64,000 nt of DNA from Sphingosinicella sp. (lineage in GTDB: Bacteria > Pseudomonadota > Alphaproteobacteria > Sphingomonadales > Sphingomonadaceae), in the NCBI RefSeq assembly GCF_013911755.1, contig NZ_JACESP010000006.1:1-64000 (forward strand). The letters run 5' to 3'. A program made the position numbers and the translations under genes. This document shows positions 1 through 6,858 of the stretch, in pieces. The stretch's first letter is position 1; each line of letters begins with the position of its first letter. The notes under the pieces were generated by a model. That model saw only the letters and a list, made by a program, of their open reading frames with translations, ran no database searches and was not told the origin of the DNA.

Positions 1-1116
1 ACCGTGTGGACCGATCTTTTCCTCCACGTCGAACGCTTCATCGACGGCGATCGCAACGCGCAGATTCGTCTGAAGAAGGCGCCGATGGGCGCGACCAAAC
101 TCGGCAAGCGCACCGCGAAATACGCGATCTGGCTGGCGATCGCGATGGCGACGGGCGGCGCGTGGATTTTCTATTTTGCCGACGCGCCGACGCTGGCGCG
201 CGAGCTGTTCACAGGCGAAGCGCCCTTCGTTGCCTATGCAACCGTCGGCGTGCTCACCGCCACCACCTTCATCTTCGGCGGCTTCATGCGCGAGCAGGTG
301 TGCATCTACATGTGCCCGTGGCCGCGCATCCAGACCGCGCTGATGGACGAGAGATCGCTCACCGTCACCTACAAGGACTGGCGCGGCGAGGCGCGCACGC
401 ACGGGCTGAAGAAAGCGCATGCCGAGATCGCCGATTTCGACAAGGTCGGCGATTGCATCGATTGCGACCAGTGCGTCGCCGTGTGCCCCACGGGCATCGA
501 CATCCGCGAAGGGCCGCAGATCGGTTGCATCACGTGCGCGCTCTGCATCGACGCCTGCGACAAGGTGATGACGCAGATCGGCCGGCCGCGCGGCCTCATC
601 GACTATGTGACCGAGGAAAGCGCCGAGCTTGAAAAGACGGGGCAGCCACCCAAGCCCGTTGTCCGCACGCTGCTCCGGCCGCGCACGATTGCCTATTTCA
701 TGCTGTGGGGCAGCATCGGCCTTGCCATGCTGTTCGTGCTCGGCCAGCGCACGCGCATCGACATCAGCGCACTGCAGGACCGCAACCCGCAATTCGTCCG
801 CCTGTCCGACGGCCACATCCGCAACAGCTACACGGTGAAGGTCCGCAACATGGAAAACCGCCCGCGCACGGTGGAGATCGGCATCGATGGCCTGCCGGAC
901 GCGATCATGTGGACTGCCGAAGGCACGCGCGACACCGGCGGCCGCACCGTGAAGATCGAAACTCCCGCCGACGCCGTCGCCAAGACCCGGATTTTCGTGG
1001 CCACGCCCGCCGAGGGCGAACCGCGCCAGGAAATCTTCTTCACCGTGCGTGGCCTCGACGCGACGGGCGGCACCGACCGCGACAACGTGTATTTCGATCG
1101 GGAGGTCGCGAAATGA
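1..1116 (+). CDS. ccoG: Cytochrome c oxidase accessory protein CcoG (RdxA/FixG), 5' truncated by the window edge
   Basis: Membrane ferredoxin-like protein needed to assemble cbb3-type cytochrome oxidase; the family is linked to copper delivery/reduction. The frame is open to base 1 and the visible part starts inside the protein, so roughly the first 100 residues lie outside the window. Seen here: a transmembrane segment (about residues 40-60), another near 75-95, then two 4Fe-4S clusters with CIDCDQCVAVCP and CITCALCIDACD, a further hydrophobic helix after LLRPRTIAYF, and a C-terminal Ig-like periplasmic domain. It ends in an ATGA overlap with fixH, as in ccoGHIS operons. The ccoNOQP genes would be expected just upstream, outside the window. 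Confidence 0.96.
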   Translation, partial: TVWTDLFLHVERFIDGDRNAQIRLKKAPMGATKLGKRTAKYAIWLAIAMATGGAWIFYFADAPTLARELFTGEAPFVAYATVGVLTATTFIFGGFMREQVCIYMCPWPRIQTALMDERSLTVTYKDWRGEARTHGLKKAHAEIADFDKVGDCIDCDQCVAVCPTGIDIREGPQIGCITCALCIDACDKVMTQIGRPRGLIDYVTEESAELEKTGQPPKPVVRTLLRPRTIAYFMLWGSIGLAMLFVLGQRTRIDISALQDRNPQFVRLSDGHIRNSYTVKVRNMENRPRTVEIGIDGLPDAIMWTAEGTRDTGGRTVKIETPADAVAKTRIFVATPAEGEPRQEIFFTVRGLDATGGTDRDNVYFDREVAK

Positions 1117-1568
1117 CCCGCCGTTTCACTGGGCGCCACATGCTGATCGTGATGGTCGCCTTCTTCGGCACCGTGATCGCGGTGAACGTGACGATGGCAA
1201 TGTTCGCGACGCGCACTTTCGGCGGCACGGTCGTCGACAACTCCTACGTCGCCAGCCAGAAGTTCAACGGCTGGCTCAAGGAAGCGCGCGATCAAGATGC
1301 GCTCGGCTGGTCGCTGGGGCTGACGATGGGCGGAGACCGCCGTCCGATGATCGCGGCCGCCGCAGGCGAGACTCCGCTCGCCGGCGCCGTCGTCACGGCA
1401 ACCGCGAAGCACCCCGTGGGCCGCGCGCCCGACATCGCCCTCACCTTCACGGAAGTGGCACCCGGACAATTCCGCGCGATGCAGCCGCTGCCCGCCGGAC
1501 GCTGGAACATCCACATGGAAGCCGCGCGCGATGGCGCCGTGCTGCGCCGGATCGCCGACCTTTCATGA
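1113..1568 (+). CDS. fixH: FixH family protein
   Basis: Small membrane-anchored protein of cbb3 oxidase maturation; FixH is thought to assist copper insertion together with the FixI/CcoI pump. The 151-residue product has one N-terminal transmembrane helix (MLIVMVAFFGTVIAVNVTMA) and the family's typical TFGGTVVDNSYVASQKFN stretch right after it, followed by a periplasmic beta-rich domain. The ATG overlaps the ccoG stop (ATGA) and its own stop overlaps the ccoI start, so translation is coupled. Position between ccoG and the P-type ATPase supports the call. Confidence 0.93.
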   Translation: MTRRFTGRHMLIVMVAFFGTVIAVNVTMAMFATRTFGGTVVDNSYVASQKFNGWLKEARDQDALGWSLGLTMGGDRRPMIAAAAGETPLAGAVVTATAKHPVGRAPDIALTFTEVAPGQFRAMQPLPAGRWNIHMEAARDGAVLRRIADLS

Positions 1569-3700
1569 AACACGACATGCCCGTTGCGGCCGCCGGCGCG
1601 GCGATGCAGATGAAGACATCGGTCTTTGCCGTGCCGGGTATGCGCTGCGCGGGCTGCATCTCGAAGCTGGAAAAGGGACTTTCGGGCATCGAAGGCATTG
1701 CCGCGGCGCGTGTCAATTTCGGCGCGAAGCGCGTCACGCTCACGCACGATCCGGCGTTCGACGAACCGGCGCTCAAAGCCGTGATCGGCAAGGTCGGCTT
1801 CGATGCCGAGCCGCTCCCCAACGATCTCGTCGAAAGCACAGATGGCGAAAGCCGCATGTTGCTGCGCGCGATGGCGGTCGCCGGTTTCGCGGCGATGAAC
1901 ATCATGCTGCTGTCGGTTTCGGTGTGGTCGGGCGCCGAAGGGCCGACGCGCGACATGTTCCACTGGCTGTCTGCGCTGATCGCGATCCCCACGATTGCCT
2001 ATTCGGGTCGGCCCTTCTTCCGCTCCGCACTCGGCGCGCTTCGGCGCGGACGCACCAACATGGATGTGCCGATCTCGATCGGCGTTCTGCTCGCCACCGG
2101 CCTCAGCCTGTTCGAAACCGCGACCAGCGGCCCCCATGCCTATTTCGATGGCGCGGTGATGCTGCTGTTCTTCCTGCTCACCGGCCGCTGGCTCGACAGC
2201 GTGATGCGCGACCGCGCGCGCGGCGGCGTCACGCAGCTTCTCCGCCAGACCGCGCGCGGCGCCTATGTGATCGGCGAGGACGGACGCGAGCGTTGGTGTG
2301 AGGCACGCGCGCTCGCGCCTGGAATGCGGATGCACGTCGCCGCCGGCGAACGCCTCGCCGCCGACGGCATCATCGAGGAGGGCGCCAGCGCGTTCGACCT
2401 CTCGCTGCTCACCGGCGAAAGCGCGCCGCAACCGCGCGCGCCCGGCGACACCGTACTTGCCGGCACGCTCAATCTCGGCGCGCCGGTCGTGGTCCGTGCA
2501 AGCGCGGTTGGCGCCGATACCGCCATTGCAGATATCGCGCGGCTGATGGAAAGCGCCGGCCAATCCAAATCGCGCTACGTGCGCGTCGCGGATCGTGCCG
2601 CCCGCTGGTATGCGCCCGCCGTCCATACGCTCGCCGCGCTCTCCTTCGCGGGCTGGATGCTCGCGGGCGCGGGATGGCACCATTCGCTTGTCATCGCGGT
2701 CGCCGTGCTCATCATCACCTGCCCCTGCGCGCTCGGCCTCGCCGTGCCTGCCGCGCAGATCGTCGCGTCGGGGGCTCTGATGCGCCGCGGCGTGCTGGTA
2801 AAGGACGGCAGCGCGCTCGAGCGCCTCTCCGAAGTCACCACCGCCGCCTTGGACAAGACAGGCACGCTGACGCTCGGCCGCCCCGTGCTGGTCAATCCCG
2901 ACGTCGTGCCCGAAGCCGATGCGCCGGTGTTGCTGGCACTGGCCTCGGCGAGCCGCCACCCGCTCGCCGAAGCCGTGCGCCGGCATTTCGAGCACACAGG
3001 CATCGCCCCCGCCGTGCTCACCGATGTCACCGAAACGCCGGGCGAAGGCGTCACCGGCCGCTATCGCGGGCACGACGCACGGCTCGTCCGCCCCCCGGCC
3101 TCCAGCGATACCGGCATGGCAAGCCGTTTCGCCATCGGGGCCAGCACAGATGTGCTGCTGCGCTTCGAAGATGCGCTGCGCCCCGATGCGCGCGCCACGA
3201 TCCACCAGCTCGCCGCGCTCGGCATCGAATCCTCGATCCTTTCGGGCGACCGCACCGAAGCCGTCGCGGAAACGGCGGCGGCAATCGGGATCGGCGCCGT
3301 CGCTGCGCTGACGCCGGCGGGCAAGCTCGGCCTCATCCGCGCGATGACGCAGGAAGGCGACAAGGTGCTGGTGGTCGGCGACGGGCTCAACGACGGCCCG
3401 GCGCTTGCCGCGGGCCACGTCTCGATGGCGCCCGCCTCGGCGAGCGATGTGGGCCAGAATGCGGCCGATGCCGTGTTCCTCGGCGACAGCCTCGCGCCGG
3501 TCGCCGCCGCCATCCGCGCCGCGCGGCGGACGATGGCGGTCGTCCGGCAGAACTTCGCGCTCGCCATCGGCTACAACGTCGTTGCCGTGCCGCTCGCGGT
3601 GATGGGGCATGTGACGCCGCTGATCGCCGCGCTCGCCATGTCGGGCTCGTCGGTCATCGTCATCGCCAATGCACTCAGGCTCCGGAGCGCGGCGGAATGA
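1565..3700 (+). CDS. ccoI: Heavy-metal P1B-type ATPase CcoI/FixI (copper export for cbb3 oxidase assembly)
   Basis: Copper-translocating P-type ATPase that supplies copper for cbb3 oxidase. The 711-residue protein has an N-terminal heavy-metal-associated domain with GMRCAGC (about residues 26-32), eight predicted helices, the intramembrane metal site CPC (TCPCALGLAVP, about residue 385), the phosphorylation motif DKTGTLT (about 430) and the hinge GDGLNDGPAL. Length matches FixI/CcoI rather than the longer CopA with two metal domains. The ATG overlaps the fixH stop and the stop overlaps the ccoS start. Genomic position in ccoGHIS decides the FixI assignment over a general copper exporter. Confidence 0.95.
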   Translation: MKHDMPVAAAGAAMQMKTSVFAVPGMRCAGCISKLEKGLSGIEGIAAARVNFGAKRVTLTHDPAFDEPALKAVIGKVGFDAEPLPNDLVESTDGESRMLLRAMAVAGFAAMNIMLLSVSVWSGAEGPTRDMFHWLSALIAIPTIAYSGRPFFRSALGALRRGRTNMDVPISIGVLLATGLSLFETATSGPHAYFDGAVMLLFFLLTGRWLDSVMRDRARGGVTQLLRQTARGAYVIGEDGRERWCEARALAPGMRMHVAAGERLAADGIIEEGASAFDLSLLTGESAPQPRAPGDTVLAGTLNLGAPVVVRASAVGADTAIADIARLMESAGQSKSRYVRVADRAARWYAPAVHTLAALSFAGWMLAGAGWHHSLVIAVAVLIITCPCALGLAVPAAQIVASGALMRRGVLVKDGSALERLSEVTTAALDKTGTLTLGRPVLVNPDVVPEADAPVLLALASASRHPLAEAVRRHFEHTGIAPAVLTDVTETPGEGVTGRYRGHDARLVRPPASSDTGMASRFAIGASTDVLLRFEDALRPDARATIHQLAALGIESSILSGDRTEAVAETAAAIGIGAVAALTPAGKLGLIRAMTQEGDKVLVVGDGLNDGPALAAGHVSMAPASASDVGQNAADAVFLGDSLAPVAAAIRAARRTMAVVRQNFALAIGYNVVAVPLAVMGHVTPLIAALAMSGSSVIVIANALRLRSAAE

Positions 3701-3849
3701 ACGGCCTCGTCGTCCTCATCCCCGTCGCGCTCGGGCTCGGCCTTGCGGGACTCGCCGCGTTCTTCTGGTCGGTGCGCTCCGGCCAGTTCGAGGATCTGGA
3801 CGGCGCCGCCGTGCGCGTCCTCCTCGACGATGACGAGGATATAAAATGA
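3697..3849 (+). CDS. ccoS: cbb3-type cytochrome oxidase assembly protein CcoS
   Basis: Tiny single-span membrane protein required for haem/copper cofactor insertion into cbb3 oxidase. The 50-residue product has one helix (VLIPVALGLGLAGLAAFFWSV), then the family's RSGQFEDLDG motif and an acidic tail ending DDDEDIK. The start overlaps the ccoI stop (ATGA) and the stop overlaps the next small gene. Size, motif and location are all typical. Confidence 0.95.
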   Translation: MNGLVVLIPVALGLGLAGLAAFFWSVRSGQFEDLDGAAVRVLLDDDEDIK

Positions 3850-4064
3850 TGCGCGGCCTCATGCCCATGCTGCTCGCCGCGTTCACGATGGGCGTGCCCG
3901 ATGCGGCGCTCGGTTCGCAGCGGATGATGGAGATCTGCAGCAGCGACGGCCAGCGCAAGGTCATCGTCGTCGAGGGCGATCCGTCTGCGCCACAGGATAC
4001 GCCGCATTGCGACCGCAAGGCCTGCCACGCCGCCTGCCAACGGAGAGCGTTCGGGCAGCGTTAG
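3846..4064 (+). CDS. Small exported Cys-containing hypothetical protein at the end of the ccoGHIS operon
   Basis: Not a family I can name. The 72-residue product starts with a likely signal peptide (residues 1-23, hydrophobic MPMLLAAFTMGVPDAALG) and leaves a mature peptide of about 49 residues with four cysteines, including CDRKACHAAC near the C terminus and one in EICSSDG. The ATG overlaps the ccoS stop, so it is translationally coupled to the oxidase assembly genes, which hints at a periplasmic role connected with copper or thiols. That role is inference from position only. Confidence 0.75.
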   Translation: MMRGLMPMLLAAFTMGVPDAALGSQRMMEICSSDGQRKVIVVEGDPSAPQDTPHCDRKACHAACQRRAFGQR

Positions 4065-4070
4065 AATGCG

Positions 4071-4147
4071 GTGCGCCCCACTGCGCTCGGGACGAAGGCG
4101 GCTATTACTCTACGTCCATCATCCCGAGCGCAGTCGAGGGACGCACA
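4071..4147. repeat. Imperfect inverted-repeat element (REP/MITE-like)
   Basis: Two arms of about 25 bp face each other: left 4071-4095 contains ACTGCGCTCGGGACGA and right 4119-4147 contains TCATCCCGAGCGCAGT. The 12-bp core CTGCGCTCGGGA / TCCCGAGCGCAG is perfectly complementary and the outer parts (GTGCG...CGCAC) also pair. The interior is about 23 bp. It looks like a small interspersed repeat, lying between the cbb3 genes and the terminator. No second copy was noticed in this window. Confidence 0.55.
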
Positions 4148-4163
4148 ACCTTACCGCCCGTCG

Positions 4164-4213
4164 AAAACAAAACCCCTCCCCGGCAGGCTGCCGGGAAGGG
4201 GTTTTGTTTTTTT
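4164..4213. terminator. Strong bidirectional rho-independent terminator
   Basis: Hairpin with 22-nt arms, AAAACAAAACCCC.CCCCGGCA (4164-4185) and TGCCGGGAAGGGGTTTTGTTTT (4189-4210), one mismatch and a GGC loop, flanked by A-runs on the left and T-runs on the right. It lies between the converging ccoGHIS-hypothetical transcript and ompW and can end both. Confidence 0.9.
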
Positions 4214-4226
4214 CTGGGCCAAGGCT

Positions 4227-4895
4227 TCAGAAGCGGAAGCCGACGCCCGCGCCGACGACGATCGGATCGATATTGATCTCCACGCGCTGGGTTCCTGCCG
4301 CGGTCGTATCGAGGCGCGCGGTCGTATCCATGTCGATGTATTTGACATCGAGGTTCAGGAACATCTTCTCGTTGAGATCGATGTCGAGCCCGGCCTGAAC
4401 GGCCCAGCCGAAGCTGTCCTTCAGCCGTACGCGGGTTTCGCCGACGGCACCTTCAAGCGCGTTCGATGCCTTGTCGTTGTAGAACATCGTGTAGTTGACG
4501 CCCGCGCCGACATACGGCCGCACCTTGCCTTCGGGCATGAAGTGATACTGCGCCGTCAGCGTCGGCGGCAGCACCCACGTGGAGGCGAGCTTGCCGATCG
4601 TTCCGGTCGTGCCCGTCTTGCCGCTCGCCGTGTGCTTGGTCGTGGCGGCGATCAGTTCGAAGCCGATGTTGTTTGTCGCCATATAGGTGAAATCAACCTC
4701 TGGCGCGATGGCATTGTCGAGGCTGACCTTCTCACCCGGGAAGGCGGGCAGAACGCTGCCGCTCTTCTCGTTCGGCGCCACGACGATGCCGCGCAGCCGC
4801 ACCAGGAAGTCACCGGCCGCGGCGTGGGCCAAATTCGGCGAAATTGTGGCCGCTACGGCAATGCCCATCAGCATGGCGGCCTTGATACGGGTCAT
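4227..4895 (-). CDS. ompW: OmpW family outer membrane protein
   Basis: Eight-stranded beta-barrel outer membrane protein of the OmpW family, which takes up small hydrophobic compounds and is often induced in low oxygen by FNR. The 222-residue product has a signal peptide ending near AHA (about residue 25), then the family pattern: FLVRLRGIVVAPNEKSG, PEVDFTYMATNNIGFE, LPPTLTAQYHF, VRPYVGAGVNYT, and a C-terminal strand ending in GFRF (terminal Phe, as for BAM substrates). A degenerate FNR-like box lies about 60 nt upstream. It ends against the bidirectional terminator. Confidence 0.93.
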   Translation of the reverse strand: MTRIKAAMLMGIAVAATISPNLAHAAAGDFLVRLRGIVVAPNEKSGSVLPAFPGEKVSLDNAIAPEVDFTYMATNNIGFELIAATTKHTASGKTGTTGTIGKLASTWVLPPTLTAQYHFMPEGKVRPYVGAGVNYTMFYNDKASNALEGAVGETRVRLKDSFGWAVQAGLDIDLNEKMFLNLDVKYIDMDTTARLDTTAAGTQRVEINIDPIVVGAGVGFRF

Positions 4896-4954
4896 CTGAA
4901 ATCCCCTTCAACGTGATTGACCCCTCGGCGATACGCCCCTTGCGTTCCATCACT

Positions 4955-4968
4955 TTGATCTGCCGCAA
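4955..4968. promoter_or_regulatory. Degenerate FNR/FixK-type box upstream of ompW
   Basis: TTGATCTGCCGCAA matches the TTGAT-N4-ATCAA consensus at 8 of 10 fixed positions. Its centre is about 66 nt upstream of the ompW ATG. Known FNR control of ompW elsewhere and the perfect box at hemN support the reading, but the second half-site is weak. Confidence 0.4.
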
Positions 4969-4996
4969 ACATCGGCAATTTGTGGAACCGATGTGG

Positions 4997-6316
4997 TTAT
5001 ATTGCGCTACTGAACCGCTGTGCGTCCGGATGGCGGTAAATATCGAAGCAGGATGCGATTGCGCGCGCATAGGGCAGCGCGCCGGTCTTCAGCGAAATTG
5101 CATTGTCGCCCACGCTGCAAAGCCCACGTTCGACGAAGGGCTGCAAGCGCTGCCGCGTGTCGGCATCGGGCGGATGCCCCTCGAAGGACGCCCAGCCGCC
5201 GCACAGAATCGCCTCGATGATCGCGCCGCGCCGGCGGTCGTCTTCGGTGCGATACACGCCGAGTGCGCCTGTCAGCTTCCCGTCGCCGGCAAGCCCGCGA
5301 TAGCGGCCGACGTTCTTTTCGTTCTGCACGAAGCGATCGGGGAAACTGCTGATCGCGGTAGCGCCGAGGCCGAGAAGGACGGTGCTCTCATCGTCGGTGA
5401 AGCCCTGGAAATTCCGCCGCAACCGGCCGTTTGCCACCGCGCGCGCCATGCTGTCGTCCGGCAGCGCGAAATGATCGAAGCCGATTGCCGTGTATCCGGC
5501 GGAAACCAGCATCTCATACCCCCGCTCCGCCATGCGGAAGCGGGCCTCGGCGCCGGGCAGATGCGTGCCGTCGATCCGCCGCTGGCGCGGAATGCGCGAG
5601 GGCAAATGCGCGTAGCCGAACAGCGCGATACGATCGGGCCTGAGCCGGATCGCCTCCTCCAGCGTGTCGGCAAGGTCGGCGTCGGTCTGTTCGGGAAGGC
5701 CGTACATCAGATCGAAGTTCAGCGAGCGGACACCCGCGCTGCGCAGCGACTCCACGGTACGCTGTATATCGTCCAGCGGCTGCACACGGCCGATCGCCGC
5801 CTGCACGTGCGGCGCGAACGTCTGCACGCCGAGGCTGACGCGGCGGAACGGTGCCATCGCGACGATCCGTTCCCATTCGGGCGTGTAGCTGCGCGGATCG
5901 AGTTCGATCGCCATTTCGGGGTCGAGCGCGCGGAAGGCGAATGTCAGCCGCTCCAGCAGGCGCACGAACGCAATCGGCGGCACCGCATTCGGACTGCCGC
6001 CCCCGAACGCGATGCTGCGCACACGGCCGCGCCCCTGCAGCGCCCGCGCGACCGTGCCGATCTCGCAGCCCAGCGCCTGCATGTAGGCCCCGAGCCGCTG
6101 CCGGTGCCCCGCTGCCCCGGTGTTGCACCCGCAGTACCAGCAGATCGCGTCGCAGTAAGGGATATGGAGATAGAGCGAGAGAGGCGTCTCCGCCTCCACC
6201 GCTGCAAAGCCTTCCGCATGGAAATCCGCATCCACCGGGCGGAATTCCGCCGCGGTCGGATAGCTCGTGTAGCGCGGCACGGCGCTGCTCAGAAGTTCGG
6301 GGTAATACCTCCACAT
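4997..6316 (-). CDS. hemN: Oxygen-independent coproporphyrinogen III oxidase HemN
   Basis: Radical SAM enzyme that makes protoporphyrinogen IX without oxygen, used in micro-oxic haem synthesis. The 439-residue protein carries PRYTSYPTA near the N terminus, the radical SAM motif CDAICWYC (CxxxCxxC) after YLHIPY, the SAM-binding FGGGSPN, and the HemN signature QTF...R..FDLMYGLPEQT. I chose the ATG at 6316 because MWRYYPELLSSAVPRYTSYP aligns with the start of known HemN; a TTG at 6364 would give 16 more residues but would overlap the FNR box. Divergent from the formate dehydrogenase operon. Confidence 0.95.
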   Translation of the reverse strand: MWRYYPELLSSAVPRYTSYPTAAEFRPVDADFHAEGFAAVEAETPLSLYLHIPYCDAICWYCGCNTGAAGHRQRLGAYMQALGCEIGTVARALQGRGRVRSIAFGGGSPNAVPPIAFVRLLERLTFAFRALDPEMAIELDPRSYTPEWERIVAMAPFRRVSLGVQTFAPHVQAAIGRVQPLDDIQRTVESLRSAGVRSLNFDLMYGLPEQTDADLADTLEEAIRLRPDRIALFGYAHLPSRIPRQRRIDGTHLPGAEARFRMAERGYEMLVSAGYTAIGFDHFALPDDSMARAVANGRLRRNFQGFTDDESTVLLGLGATAISSFPDRFVQNEKNVGRYRGLAGDGKLTGALGVYRTEDDRRRGAIIEAILCGGWASFEGHPPDADTRQRLQPFVERGLCSVGDNAISLKTGALPYARAIASCFDIYRHPDAQRFSSAI

Positions 6317-6350
6317 GGCGGCGTTTTCGCGCCGCGCGCAATCCGGGTCA

Positions 6351-6364
6351 TTGACGCAGGTCAA
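6351..6364. promoter_or_regulatory. Perfect FNR/FixK-type box between hemN and fdsG
   Basis: TTGACGCAGGTCAA is a perfect TTGAC-N4-GTCAA dyad matching the TTGAY-N4-RTCAA consensus of FNR/FixK regulators. Its centre (6357.5) is 41.5 nt upstream of the hemN ATG and about 45 nt upstream of the likely fdsG ATG, so it could serve both divergent genes. Confidence 0.75.
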
Positions 6365-6402
6365 TCGACGCTGCGTGCAACAAAGCCGAATTGAAATTGT
6401 TC

Positions 6403-6855
6403 ATGAGGATCGTCGGCGCTACACCGCCCTGCATGAGGGACGATCGCCTGGCCGACATCATCGCGGCACACCACCACCGCGAGGGTGCGCTGCTGCCTAT
6501 TCTGAACGACGTACAGGCCACATTCGGCTGCGTTGACGAGGATGCGATGCGCAGCATTGCTGCAGCACTCAACCTTAGCCGTGCCGAGGTGCATGGCGTG
6601 GTCAGCTTCTATCACGACTACAAGGCGAAGGCCGATCCGCGCCCCGTCCTCAAGCTCTGCCGCGCAGAGGCGTGTCAGGCGCGCGGCGTCGAGGCGCTTG
6701 TCGCGGGCGCTGAAAAGGCCGCAGGAGAGCGCGTGCACATCGAGACCGTCTACTGCCTCGGCCTCTGCTCGGTCGGCCCCGCCGCGATGGCGAACGGCAA
6801 CGTTCATGCCCGGCTGGACGGTAACCGCCTCACCGCTTTGATCGAGGCGCTGTAA
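6403..6855 (+). CDS. fdsG: NAD-dependent formate dehydrogenase gamma subunit (NuoE-like)
   Basis: Small [2Fe-2S] electron-transfer subunit of the soluble, molybdenum, NAD-linked formate dehydrogenase; homologous to NuoE of complex I. The helical N-terminal domain (LLPILNDVQATFGCVDEDAM, AEVHGVVSFYHDY) is followed by a thioredoxin-like domain with the four cluster cysteines in LCRAEACQARG and YCLGLCSVGP. Start is uncertain: ATG 6403 gives 150 residues, ATG 6433 gives 140, and neither has a clear Shine-Dalgarno site. It opens the fdsGBA-D-fdhD operon, four bases before fdsB. Confidence 0.92.
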   Translation: MRIVGATPPCMRDDRLADIIAAHHHREGALLPILNDVQATFGCVDEDAMRSIAAALNLSRAEVHGVVSFYHDYKAKADPRPVLKLCRAEACQARGVEALVAGAEKAAGERVHIETVYCLGLCSVGPAAMANGNVHARLDGNRLTALIEAL

Positions 6856-6858
6856 ACC

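Noticed and set aside
1292-3610. A 772-codon minus-strand frame opposite ccoI
   Set aside because: Same artefact; the plus-strand copper ATPase has all motifs in order.
4997-6364. hemN starting at TTG 6364
   Set aside because: This would overlap the FNR box and add residues not seen in HemN; ATG 6316 matches the family N terminus.
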